A DNA stretch of 64,000 nucleotides, from positions 1,139,752-1,203,751 of the forward strand of contig NZ_MLJI01000002.1 of NCBI RefSeq assembly GCF_002095535.1. The letters run 5' to 3'. The notes below the pieces were generated by a model that worked only from the letters and a program-made list of their open reading frames with translations, made no database searches and had not been told where the DNA came from. Positions 34,627 through 43,298 of this stretch are shown here, piece after piece. This stretch comes from Pantoea cypripedii (GTDB taxonomy: Bacteria; Pseudomonadota; Gammaproteobacteria; Enterobacterales; Enterobacteriaceae). Numbering within the stretch: the stretch's first letter is position 1; each line of letters opens with the position of its first letter. A program made the translations under genes and the position numbers.

Positions 34627-34667
34627 AATATCGCTCAGATGCTGGCGTGACGGTTAAGGATAAGAAT

Positions 34668-34955
34668 ATGCAGGAAACACACTGGCACCCGGAGCAGAGC
34701 GTTACGCTGACAGATAGCATGCTGCTCGCCGTGCTGGGTCTCGTGGTGGCCACGCTGTGGTGGCGAGCGGTGGCGGATTGCCGCAGTCTGCGCCGCAAAG
34801 AGAGGCGCAACGCCGCCATGCAGAACGGTGACGCTGCATTCTGGCACGCACGGTGGCGGAAAGCGCGCGTTAACGTGGTACTGGAATTTACCATGGCCGT
34901 TATCGTTACCCTGGCATCCGCCTGCGTACTGGCGTTTCTGTATCCTTATTACTGA
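34668..34955 (+). CDS. Small hypothetical membrane protein
   Basis: A 95-residue protein with two hydrophobic segments (SMLLAVLGLVVATLWWRAVA and FTMAVIVTLASACVLAFLYP) separated by a basic loop. AAGGATAAGAAT precedes ATG 34668; a GTG at 34647 is in frame. Last of the accessory genes between traW and traU before the repeat element. Confidence 0.6.
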   Translation: MQETHWHPEQSVTLTDSMLLAVLGLVVATLWWRAVADCRSLRRKERRNAAMQNGDAAFWHARWRKARVNVVLEFTMAVIVTLASACVLAFLYPYY

Positions 34956-34989
34956 CCGTTATTCACCCCCGTTTCCTCCCCGCGGGGCG

Positions 34990-35033
34990 CAGGCTGTTCG
35001 TTCCTCGCCTGCGCTGCGGTACGCCTCAGCCTG
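34990..35033. repeat. 44-bp GC-rich dispersed repeat (copy 1)
   Basis: CAGGCTGTTCGTTCC at one end and GGTACGCCTCAGCCTG at the other enclose a short GC-rich core. The ends are themselves an inverted repeat (CAGGCTG/CAGCCTG). A second copy lies at 58153-58195, upstream of repA. Role unknown. Confidence 0.7.
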
Positions 35034-35105
35034 CACCCCGCAGGCAGGCCTGATTAATCTCTGATCCTCCGGCAGTTCCGCTGCCGCCACTACGGAAAAC
35101 CCTTT

Positions 35106-35447
35106 ATGACACACCCTGCTGAATTATCGGCCCAGCCGGTCGTGCGCGATCGCTGGGGCGGCTGGACACACCCTGATTTTTTTACGCCTGCAGACAACCG
35201 CGAATATCCGCTGCCGGGCGAGTTTGAAGCCTGGCTGGCGGCACATCATCTGACATCCGCCACGACCTGGATGGATAACGACGTGCCGGAACACATGTCT
35301 GTCCGCTTCGGTAAAACGGGCGACTGCAGTGACTGGCAGCCCTCACGCCCGGCCGGTGAAGGCTGGTTTATGGGCAGTATTCACGACACGGAAGACGGTG
35401 CGGTCTGCATCTGGCTGCGCCGGCGGGAGGAGGGCGGGACAGCATGA
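35106..35447 (+). CDS. Small hypothetical protein
   Basis: A 113-residue soluble protein starting MTHPAELSAQPVVRDRWGGW with several Trp and acidic residues. It overlaps the traU start by four bases (ATGA), so it is part of the tra transcript. It resembles nothing I know in F. Confidence 0.65.
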   Translation: MTHPAELSAQPVVRDRWGGWTHPDFFTPADNREYPLPGEFEAWLAAHHLTSATTWMDNDVPEHMSVRFGKTGDCSDWQPSRPAGEGWFMGSIHDTEDGAVCIWLRRREEGGTA

Positions 35448-36436
35448 AACGGTTCTTTCTTGTTGCCTGCCTGCTGCTCTCAGCCATTCTGGCAAAGCCG
35501 GTCATGGCGGCGGCCAGTAATGCCGGCGACGGTCGCTGGGTGAACCCCATCAGCGACGTCTGCTGGAAGTGTCTGTTTCCGATGACGCTCGGCAGCATTC
35601 AGCTGGCTTCCGGTTCGCATCCGGACACGCCGAACCCGGGCTCCCCCATTCAGCTCTGCCCGGTGGGCATACTTTACCGGCTGGGGCTGGCCATCGGATT
35701 CTGGGAGCCGATGGCGATGACTGACGTGACCCGTGAACCCGGGGTGATGGTCAACATGGGCGGCTTTAAAATCGATCTCGGACGGACCGGGACCGGCACC
35801 GGCGGGCAGAGTGACCGTCCCGTCGCCGGCGCGTTCTATCACGTTCACTGGTACAAGTACCCGCTTATCTGGTGGCTGAACATCATCACCAGCGTTGGCT
35901 GCATGCAGACCGGGGACATGGACATTGCTTACCTCTCCGAGGTAGACCCGCTCTGGAACGACAGCACACTGTCCATGATCATTAACCCGGAGGTGGCGCT
36001 GTTCAGTAACCTGGTGGCGCAGGGGGCCTGTGCGGCCGATGCACTGGCGTCCGTCACGGGGATGCCGCTGGACCCGCTGTTCTGGTGTGCCGGTGCGCAG
36101 GGGTCGATGTATCCCTTTACCGGCTATACCAGCAACGAGTTTTCCCCGCTGGAGGCTTCGCTGCTGGTCACTGAGCGCATGGCCTTCAAGCTGCACCGTG
36201 AGGGACTGGTGATGGAAACGGTGGGGGCGGACACCGCCGTCTGTAATGAGTATCCGTCCCCGATCATGCCGAAATCACGCTGGCGCTATCAGATGGTGAA
36301 CATGTACCCGGAACCCTCGGACTGTCACCCGTTCGGCACCACCACCCAGCGGTGGGGCAGTACACACAACTCCCCGACGTCGAAAAAGAACTTCGGTTAT
36401 CTCCTGTGGCGCAAACGTAACTGCGTTTTCCTGTAA
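35444..36436 (+). CDS. traU: Transfer protein TraU
   Basis: A 330-residue exported, cysteine-rich periplasmic protein. Signal peptide LVACLLLSAILAKPVMA; then conserved ISDVCWKCLFPMTLGSIQLA. TraU supports DNA transfer and mating-pair stability more than pilus formation. Its cysteines need disulfide bonds, which links it to TrbB and the DsbA-like protein encoded nearby. Confidence 0.95.
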   Translation: MKRFFLVACLLLSAILAKPVMAAASNAGDGRWVNPISDVCWKCLFPMTLGSIQLASGSHPDTPNPGSPIQLCPVGILYRLGLAIGFWEPMAMTDVTREPGVMVNMGGFKIDLGRTGTGTGGQSDRPVAGAFYHVHWYKYPLIWWLNIITSVGCMQTGDMDIAYLSEVDPLWNDSTLSMIINPEVALFSNLVAQGACAADALASVTGMPLDPLFWCAGAQGSMYPFTGYTSNEFSPLEASLLVTERMAFKLHREGLVMETVGADTAVCNEYPSPIMPKSRWRYQMVNMYPEPSDCHPFGTTTQRWGSTHNSPTSKKNFGYLLWRKRNCVFL

Positions 36437-36445
36437 GGACCCTGT

Positions 36446-37069
36446 ATGAAAACCTTTCTGATGACGGCGCTGATGCTCAGCGCCGTGTTCCCGTGCGCGG
36501 CCCGGGCCGCGGTGCAACCTGTCGTGTCCGGCGACGATATGGCCTACATGAAACAGCAGCAGCGCGACCTTGAACTGTTCAAAAGCCAGCTGCAGGGCAT
36601 GAGTATCACCCTGCCGGCGGCACAGGAGGGACGCGTGGCGCAGCTGCAGAATGACATCGCCGCGTCACAGGCGGACCAGAACAGCGCCAGCCGGACCACA
36701 CCGGCGGCCGTTTACTTTGTGAGTCTGGGCATCCCGGAGGAAGGGCTGCTGCTGATGCTCGCAGACGCCCGCCGGTTCGGTATCCCGTCCACGCTGCGCG
36801 GGCTGCTGGATAATGACTTCCGCAAAACGGCGTCGGCCATGTTTGAACTGTCAAAAAAAGATAAGCAGGCCGGGGTGCAGATTGACCCGACGCTGTATCA
36901 GCAGTTCGGCATTAAAGCGGTGCCGGCGCTGGTTGTCACCTGTGGCGGAAAGTTCGACGTGCTCTACGGCAGCCTGCCGGTGAAGCAGGCGCTGGAGGAA
37001 GTAAAACAGCGCGGTGACTGTGCCGCAACGGCGGCACGGCTGCTGAAAAACGGGGAGGCAGCCCGATGA
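36446..37069 (+). CDS. trbC: Pilus assembly protein TrbC
   Basis: A 207-residue periplasmic protein with signal peptide ending PCAARA and the F-type TrbC domain (AAVYFVSLGIPEEGLLLMLA; FGIKAVPALVVTCGGKFDVL). TrbC interacts with TraW in pilus assembly. It overlaps traN by four bases. Confidence 0.93.
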   Translation: MKTFLMTALMLSAVFPCAARAAVQPVVSGDDMAYMKQQQRDLELFKSQLQGMSITLPAAQEGRVAQLQNDIAASQADQNSASRTTPAAVYFVSLGIPEEGLLLMLADARRFGIPSTLRGLLDNDFRKTASAMFELSKKDKQAGVQIDPTLYQQFGIKAVPALVVTCGGKFDVLYGSLPVKQALEEVKQRGDCAATAARLLKNGEAAR

Positions 37070-38910
37070 AACGACTGCTTCCTTTTCTGCTGCTGGCTGT
37101 TGTGCAGTGTGCCGTCGCGGACGACGTCAGTGATGCTTACAACGCCGGGGCGGCGGTTGCCGGCAGCAGTAAAAGTCAGGGGACGTCGGCGGCGACCGGG
37201 ACCGACCCGTCCTCGGTTATTCCCGGCTACACGGCCAGCCCGTCGCAGAGCAGTTATTACGGCGGTGTGCAGGGCGGAGACGGAGACATCAGCTCAAAGG
37301 GCCAGTCAGCGCTCGGGCAGAATGATGCCGGTCAGAGCATCATCAGCGCCGGCACCACCAACCCGGCGACAACCATCGACCCGACGGCGGATTTTATTCA
37401 GAACGGGAAAAATGCCGAGGCAAACAGCGCCAGCATCACGGACGGGACGAATACGCAGTGTACCACCAACACCGTGTCAAAATCGGTGTTTGAGAACTAC
37501 AGCTGCGACCGGGATGTGAACCAGGTACAGACCTGCGCCCGGACAGCCACACCGACGTTAAGTTATTCGACAGAGACGCATGACTCGACCCTCACCTTCA
37601 CGCTGACTGACGGGAGCAGCAACGGGACGGTGGTGACCTATCAGGTGGTGGCCACCTCGTCAGGGGTGATTTCGGCGGGAACGGTGAGCTATACCCAGCC
37701 GGCTAACCCCACCAACCATTCCGGCTGGGCGGCGATTATTTCGGGTTTCGGGCAGACGGCGACGCTTTACCGTAACAACTCGGCCCCCTTTAACGTGTCG
37801 CCGCAGACGATAAACAAAGGCGACACGCTGACCTTCACCGTTGGCTCAAATGCCACCGGCCACGTCGGGGACTTTGTCGCAGGGATCGCAACGGCAACCC
37901 GGGCAGGAACAGAGGTGATCACGCTGACGTTTCCCATCCGGGAGACGGTGACGACGGCAACGCCCGGCATCAGCTGGAGCACATCGTGTGGGTTTGATCA
38001 GAGTACGGCGATTGCCTCAGACGGCAGCGTCTGCACAGAGGCTGGCGGCACCCGGTCCGTGACGGGGTCAGACGGTCAGTCTTATCAGGTCAGCAGTGAC
38101 TGCTGGCAGTATTCGGACGCCTACATTGTGCCGGTGAACTCCACCGGCAACTGCGCGACGCTGATGGCGGACCGTAACTGCACGGTGTCCGGGCGCAGCT
38201 GCACCGCATCGGAAGGCAGTACCTGCCTGCATGAGGCGGATACGTATCAGTGCCAGACCACGTACAGCTCGCAGGGGCTGCTGTGCGCCGGGCAGTATTT
38301 CTGCCAGAGCGGGGACTGCAGTGAGACTGACGGGGCCGGTGACAGCGGCTTTGATACGGCGGTGGCCAAACTCGCGGGCCTGGCCTCGGCGGGCGAAGAC
38401 GTCAGGGATGATCAGGTCAACATAAAGGCCTTTACCGGGCAGGCGCTGTACTGCCGCAAGGCGATGGCGGGCTTTTCCAACTGCTGCGTGGATACCGGCT
38501 GGGGCAACAGCGCGGGGCTGGCGAACTGTAACAGCGACGAGATGGCCATCGGTAAAGCCAAAGCGAAAAAGGTGACGGTGCTGGTCGGTGAAGCCTGCAA
38601 TGTTTCTGTGATGGGGGTCTGCGTGCAGAAGAAGCAGGCGTACTGCGTTTTTCAGGGCAAGCTCGCGCGCATCATTCAGGAGCAGGGCCGCCGTGACCAG
38701 CTGCACATCAGCTTCGGCAGCGGTGACTCACCGGACTGCCGGGGCATCACGGTACCGGAGCTGCAGAGCATCAACTTCGACCTGATTAACTTCCAGGACT
38801 TCTACAGCGACCTGATGGCCAACCAGAAAATACCGGATTCGGCGACGATGGTGCAGCAGGCAAAAGACCGCATTGCCGCGCAGGTGGCGGCGCAGACGGG
38901 AGGTAAATGA
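37066..38910 (+). CDS. traN: Mating-pair stabilisation adhesin TraN
   Basis: A 614-residue outer-membrane, cysteine-rich protein with a signal peptide (LPFLLLAVVQCAVA). The middle variable part (about residues 155-305) is the region that contacts the recipient's outer-membrane protein in F-like plasmids, and the C-terminal cysteine-rich part is conserved (CTVSGRSCTASEGSTCL; FSNCCVDTGWGNSAGLANC). Receptor specificity cannot be read off by eye. Overlaps trbC and traF. Confidence 0.95.
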   Translation: MKRLLPFLLLAVVQCAVADDVSDAYNAGAAVAGSSKSQGTSAATGTDPSSVIPGYTASPSQSSYYGGVQGGDGDISSKGQSALGQNDAGQSIISAGTTNPATTIDPTADFIQNGKNAEANSASITDGTNTQCTTNTVSKSVFENYSCDRDVNQVQTCARTATPTLSYSTETHDSTLTFTLTDGSSNGTVVTYQVVATSSGVISAGTVSYTQPANPTNHSGWAAIISGFGQTATLYRNNSAPFNVSPQTINKGDTLTFTVGSNATGHVGDFVAGIATATRAGTEVITLTFPIRETVTTATPGISWSTSCGFDQSTAIASDGSVCTEAGGTRSVTGSDGQSYQVSSDCWQYSDAYIVPVNSTGNCATLMADRNCTVSGRSCTASEGSTCLHEADTYQCQTTYSSQGLLCAGQYFCQSGDCSETDGAGDSGFDTAVAKLAGLASAGEDVRDDQVNIKAFTGQALYCRKAMAGFSNCCVDTGWGNSAGLANCNSDEMAIGKAKAKKVTVLVGEACNVSVMGVCVQKKQAYCVFQGKLARIIQEQGRRDQLHISFGSGDSPDCRGITVPELQSINFDLINFQDFYSDLMANQKIPDSATMVQQAKDRIAAQVAAQTGGK

Positions 38911-39708
38911 TGAAAAAGTGGTTGCCTGGCCTGCTGCTCCTGGTCTGTGTGACCGGCGCACAGGCGGATGAAACGCCGCCGCCCGCTGATGCGGTGGTGA
39001 CGCCTGCCGACCCGTTTACCGGCTGGCACTGGTACAACGAGCCGAAGAAAAAACCGGACACCCCGGCGCCGGAACCGCCGGCACCGCGCGTGCCGGACTT
39101 CAGTCAGCTTTCACCGGAGAAGCAGGCGGAGGTGCTGAAGGGCTACACAAAACAGGCGCTGGACCGCGCCATTCTCTACCCCTCGGCGGAAAACACGGCC
39201 ACGTTCCTGCGCTGGCAGAAGTTCTGGACCGACCGCGCCTCGATGTTCAGCCAGTCGTTTGCGGTGGCGCAGCTGGATCATCCTGACCTCGACTACAACC
39301 TGGAGCACCCGCACTACAACAGCACGGCCCCGCTCCAGCAGGCCCGTGTACCAGGAGGAGCAGACACGGGCCATCAGCGAACTGGCCGGGCAGTACGGGC
39401 TCTTCTATTTCTACCGGGGCAGCGACCCGATTGATGCGCAGATGGCGGGCGTGGTGGCGGATTTTGCGCGTCTGCGCCACATCTCCCTCATCCCGGTCAG
39501 CGTTGACGGCACCGTGTCGCCGCAGGTGCCGGACAGCCGTCAGGACAGCGGGCAGAGCGCGCGCATGGGGATCAGCCACTTCCCTGCGCTGTTCCTGGTG
39601 GACCCGGCCACGAAGGATTACCGGCCGCTGGCCTACGGCTTCATGACCCAGGATGACCTGGCGAAGCGCTTTCTTAACGTGGCCACCGGTTTTAAACCCA
39701 ACTTCTGA
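38907..39708 (+). pseudogene. traF: Pilus assembly protein TraF, one-base frameshift
   Basis: TraF is a periplasmic thioredoxin-fold protein required for pilus assembly. The first frame gives the signal peptide and N-terminal domain (FTGWHWYNEPKKK; YPSAENTATFLRWQKFW) up to about 39341. The second frame continues PVYQEEQTRAISELAGQYGL to FPALFLVDPATKDYRP and the stop at 39708. CAGCAGGCCCGTGTACC at 39335-39351 seems to carry one extra G; without it the protein would be continuous at about 266 residues. Either traF is dead, which should block mating, or this is a sequencing error. Confidence 0.88.
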
Positions 39709-39718
39709 GGATTCTGTA

Positions 39719-40189
39719 ATGCTGACACTTTCACCGGCCTGGCACGGGCGCCTGCGCGCTGCGGACCGGGTGCGTAATCTGCTGCTGCAGACGCTGGTTA
39801 TCCATCCTGCGCTGCTGTTTTTTCTGCTGTTTGTGCTGGCCGCGCATAACACCGGCAGTGCCGGGCTGATGCTGCTGAACGAAGCCGAAAAGCTGGTGCG
39901 GGACGCGCCGGCCGGACAGGTGTGGGGCTGTGCACCGCAGACCACGCGCGAGGCGGATTTTCCTCCCGCCTCCCTCCGGACGCTTCGTGACGGCACACCG
40001 GTTCCTGCTGATTTGAAGACAGCGCCGCCGCCATTCACCTGCGTGAAGGCACCGGAAAGTCGCGAGGCCTGGATAAACGAGACAAACGGCACGCTGCTGA
40101 TGTTCTATAAGACCGGGGTGCTGTTTTCGATCCTCGCCAGTCTGGTGATGTGGGGCATCCGCCGTCTGGCACAGGGAGCATGCGCATGA
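39719..40189 (+). CDS. Hypothetical inner-membrane protein after traF
   Basis: A 156-residue protein with two membrane segments (LVIHPALLFFLLFVLAAHNT and FYKTGVLFSILASLVMWGIR) enclosing a periplasmic loop with two cysteines. It holds the place of trbA in F but similarity is not evident to me. Overlaps the next gene. Confidence 0.65.
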   Translation: MLTLSPAWHGRLRAADRVRNLLLQTLVIHPALLFFLLFVLAAHNTGSAGLMLLNEAEKLVRDAPAGQVWGCAPQTTREADFPPASLRTLRDGTPVPADLKTAPPPFTCVKAPESREAWINETNGTLLMFYKTGVLFSILASLVMWGIRRLAQGACA

Positions 40190-40398
40190 GCCGACTGCCT
40201 CTTATCGCCACGCTGTTTATGGCCGGCATCATTTTTAACTGCCTGCGCCAGCTGATGAACTATTCGCTGACGCTGACGCATCAGGTTCTGGTCACCGGGG
40301 CTGTGGCCGGATTTGTGCTGGCCGCGTTGGTGCTGGCTGTCGAGATTATTGCATACCGGCGTGCGCGCCGCAGCCGGGGGACGCACCATGAGGCGTAG
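40186..40398 (+). CDS. Small two-segment membrane protein, possible TraQ counterpart
   Basis: A 70-residue protein with two hydrophobic segments (LPLIATLFMAGIIFNCLRQL and LVTGAVAGFVLAALVLAVEI). In F the pilin chaperone TraQ, also small and double-spanning, lies here between traF and trbB. The likeness is in size and place only. The start can be 40186 (ATGA overlap) or 40180. Confidence 0.55.
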   Translation: MSRLPLIATLFMAGIIFNCLRQLMNYSLTLTHQVLVTGAVAGFVLAALVLAVEIIAYRRARRSRGTHHEA

Positions 40399-41014
40399 TG
40401 CACTCCTTACTGCCCTGATACTGCTCAGTCCGCTCGCGGCCCGGGCGACGGTGGCCGATGAGATAGCCATCCTTGACCAGGCCAAAGCGCAGCACGGTGC
40501 ACCGCTGCCGGATTTTGGTATCCCGGGTTCACAGCCGGTGCGGCGGATACCGGCAAAGCCGGCGCACATGATGACGCTCACGGACGGGCGCGCGGTGAAC
40601 CTGAATGATTACGCCATCGTGGTGTTCATGCAGCGCAGCTGCCCCCACAGCGCGAAATTCGATCCCCTGCTGCGGGCCTGGACCGATCAGGAGGGAATAA
40701 AGGTATATCCCTACACGCTGGACGGCTACGGTGACGCCTCTTTCCCGGTGGCGCTGATCCCGCGTAAAGCCGCAGCCAATGAGCCGATAGCCGGTGAGAT
40801 CCTCACCTTCTTCGGCAACGGGCTGCCGATTGCGACGCCCACCACTTTTCTGGTGAACGTCAATACCAACGTGGCGTATCCGCTCTATCAGGGTGAAACC
40901 GACATGAACACCCTGAGTCAGCGCGTCGGTCAGATGATTGAGGCCGACATTGATCACCTCGCACCGGATACGCTCGGCCCGGTGCCCTCCAGCGCGGAAG
41001 TGACCCCACAGTAA
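40388..41014 (+). CDS. trbB: Thioredoxin-fold protein TrbB, atypical active site
   Basis: A 208-residue periplasmic thioredoxin-fold protein with signal peptide (LLTALILLSPLAARA). In F TrbB the active site is a CxxC pair that isomerises disulfides. Here the site reads FMQRSCPHSAKFDP: Cys85 is kept but the second Cys is Ser88. The cis-proline region (IATPTTFLVN) is intact. A one-cysteine site can reduce mixed disulfides or isomerise but cannot oxidise on its own. Overlaps the preceding gene. Confidence 0.85.
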   Translation: MRRSALLTALILLSPLAARATVADEIAILDQAKAQHGAPLPDFGIPGSQPVRRIPAKPAHMMTLTDGRAVNLNDYAIVVFMQRSCPHSAKFDPLLRAWTDQEGIKVYPYTLDGYGDASFPVALIPRKAAANEPIAGEILTFFGNGLPIATPTTFLVNVNTNVAYPLYQGETDMNTLSQRVGQMIEADIDHLAPDTLGPVPSSAEVTPQ

Positions 41015-41029
41015 CCGGACGGAAAAACC

Positions 41030-41335
41030 ATGTACGAGACACCTTTAACCTTCTCGCGGCTGGAGACGGCGCTGCTGCTCGTCTGCGCGTCGCTGCTGGC
41101 GGCGGCCGGACTGTATGCCTGGCTGGCCGGTGAGCTGATGAACCACATCATCATGGCGGCGGCGGCGGGGCCTGACGGACTGCTCATGCGCGGCCTGCAG
41201 GTCTTCCCGCTGCTGTTTCTTTTTGCCCTTGCCGGCGGCTTCGGCTGCGGCGCGCTGGTCAGCCTCACGCTGCGCCGGCACGGATTCATGACTGACCGCG
41301 GCCCTTACCGCCCCGGCAACACGCACCTTCACTGA
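41030..41335 (+). CDS. Hypothetical membrane protein
   Basis: A 101-residue protein with two membrane segments (ALLLVCASLLAAAGLYAWLA and VFPLLFLFALAGGFGCGALV). It occupies the place of trbJ/trbF in F. The next gene, an ATPase, begins 11 bases downstream. Confidence 0.6.
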   Translation: MYETPLTFSRLETALLLVCASLLAAAGLYAWLAGELMNHIIMAAAAGPDGLLMRGLQVFPLLFLFALAGGFGCGALVSLTLRRHGFMTDRGPYRPGNTHLH

Positions 41336-41346
41336 GACTGAATGAA

Positions 41347-41862
41347 ATGACAAAAAACCTGCATCCCCCTTTCAAGGCCCTTGCGCCGGAAAAAATGCTG
41401 CAGCTGAACGTGGAAAAACATGCCAGGGCGCTGACTGAGCTCTGGCGCACGCGCGGTGGACACGTTTATGTGCAGGGCGCGACCGGAACCGGCAAATCGA
41501 CCGTTGCCCGTATGCTGGCCACACAGCTTAAAGCGGACTGGTTCAGCTACGAGCGGCTGTCGCCGGCAGAGTTTAAAGCGGAACGGGATGACATCATCGC
41601 GCGGCTGGCCGCCAGCGGGAAAAAGGTCCTCATCCTTGATGGCTTTTTTCCGCAGTATGCGGGCGGTGCATTCAGCACGCTGCTCAGTGAACGCCGGGAT
41701 AAGGGCGTCAGCCTGTTTATCTTCTCGCAGGAATCACCCTTCCCGAAAGATAACGCCCTGCGTGAGGGAGGGGAATTTCACCCCGGTGCCTTTGAGACGA
41801 TCGCTGAATTTCGCTACGGTACCCGGGCCCGCTATCCCATTACCTTTCATCAGGTGAAGTAA
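41347..41862 (+). CDS. P-loop ATPase of unknown role inside the tra operon
   Basis: A 171-residue cytoplasmic protein with a clear Walker A (VQGATGTGKSTVARML, from residue 43) and Walker B (GKKVLILDGFFPQY). After it comes a sensor-like stretch, GVSLFIFSQESPFPKD, as in small AAA/ABC-type ATPases. F has no such gene between trbB and traH. It lacks secretion signals, so it would act in the cytoplasm; pilus dynamics, substrate delivery or an unrelated accessory function are all possible. Confidence 0.75.
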   Translation: MTKNLHPPFKALAPEKMLQLNVEKHARALTELWRTRGGHVYVQGATGTGKSTVARMLATQLKADWFSYERLSPAEFKAERDDIIARLAASGKKVLILDGFFPQYAGGAFSTLLSERRDKGVSLFIFSQESPFPKDNALREGGEFHPGAFETIAEFRYGTRARYPITFHQVK

Positions 41863-41930
41863 ATCACCCTGCCACGTATTTAACCCCGGGACAGGTTTCA
41901 CATACCTGGCCCGTTACGGAGCTTTATCAC

Positions 41931-43298
41931 ATGAAACTCAGGCAGTTCCTTCTTTCCGTTGCCACGGCCCTGGTCATCAGTGCACCGGCGCTGGCCGACG
42001 TACAGGGCGACCTGAACGGCTATTTTGGCAGCCTCGGCTTTGACGGCAACGTATCAAAAGCCCAGGCGTGGCAGGGGCAGGCGGCCGGTTACGTGACCGG
42101 CGGCTCGGTCTATCTGCGTAATCCGGTCAAGCAGGTGCAGCTTATCTCGATGCAGGTACCGTCGCTCAATGCCGGCTGCGGCGGGATTGATGCCTATCTG
42201 GGGGCCTTTTCCTTCATCAACGGTGCTGAACTGCAGCGATTCGTGAAGCAGATCATGAGTAATGCCGCCGGTTATGCCTTTGACCTGGCGCTGCAGACGA
42301 TGGTCCCGGAGCTCAAGCAGGCTAAAGACTTCCTGCAGAAGCTGGCCTCGGATGTGAACTCCATGAACATGAGTTCCTGTCAGGCCGCACAGGGGATCAT
42401 CGGCGGCCTGTGGCCGGTCTCGCAGGTATCGAACCAGAAAATCTGTCAGGACATTGCCGGTGAGAGCAATATTTTCTCGGACTGGGCGGCATCGCGGCAG
42501 GGCTGTACGGTGGGCGGGCAGGGTGACAGCGTCACCAGTCAGGCCTCTGACGCTGAAAAAGACCAGGTACTGAAAAACAAAAATCTTATCTGGGATGCGC
42601 TGGGACGTAACCACCTGTTTGACGGTAACCGGCAGCTGAAAGAGCTGGTCATGAGCGTGGTGGGCTCCATCATCTTCAACAAGGACGGGCAGGTCACCAT
42701 CCTCTCGCCGCTGGTTGATAACCGCGACATCATCACCGTGCTGATGCGCGGGGGAACCGCAAAAATCTATGGCTGCGATGAACCGGATCTCTGCCTGGGC
42801 CCGACCGTCGAAGACGTCACCGTCAGCAGTGACGTCGCACTGGTCACCCAGGTACGTAACCTGATGATTTCCATCGACAGCAAACTCAGCGCGGATACCG
42901 GCCTGTCGGATAAAGAGAAGGGCTTCATCAACACCACCTCGGTGCCGGTGCTGAAGTACCTGACCAACTCGCGCAGCATGGGCATGAGCCCGACCTACCT
43001 GATACAGGTGGCGGACTTCATCGCGCAGGACATGATGATCCAGTACCTGCAGGAACTGGTGAAGCAGGCCAGCCAGTCACTGGCGGGCAAAAACTTCCCG
43101 GAGCAGGCGGCAGGCGAGCTGCGCAACAACGTCATGGCCGCGACCTCGCTGCTGGCGCAGATGAAGCTGCAGTCCACCGCAGACCAGAACGCGCTGGACG
43201 GTATCGACCGCAACATGCAGTACCTGCAACAGCAGGTCTCAACAATCATCTCAACGTCTTATCAGGGCAACTACCAGTGGGGGACCGGCAATGACTGA
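41931..43298 (+). CDS. traH: Pilus assembly protein TraH
   Basis: A 455-residue periplasmic protein with signal peptide (LLSVATALVISAPALA). Conserved parts include DVQGDLNGYFGSLGFDGNVS and the C-terminal coiled coil (LDGIDRNMQYLQQQVSTII). TraH acts with TraF, TraU, TraW and TrbI in pilus extension and retraction. It overlaps traG by eight bases. Confidence 0.95.
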   Translation: MKLRQFLLSVATALVISAPALADVQGDLNGYFGSLGFDGNVSKAQAWQGQAAGYVTGGSVYLRNPVKQVQLISMQVPSLNAGCGGIDAYLGAFSFINGAELQRFVKQIMSNAAGYAFDLALQTMVPELKQAKDFLQKLASDVNSMNMSSCQAAQGIIGGLWPVSQVSNQKICQDIAGESNIFSDWAASRQGCTVGGQGDSVTSQASDAEKDQVLKNKNLIWDALGRNHLFDGNRQLKELVMSVVGSIIFNKDGQVTILSPLVDNRDIITVLMRGGTAKIYGCDEPDLCLGPTVEDVTVSSDVALVTQVRNLMISIDSKLSADTGLSDKEKGFINTTSVPVLKYLTNSRSMGMSPTYLIQVADFIAQDMMIQYLQELVKQASQSLAGKNFPEQAAGELRNNVMAATSLLAQMKLQSTADQNALDGIDRNMQYLQQQVSTIISTSYQGNYQWGTGND

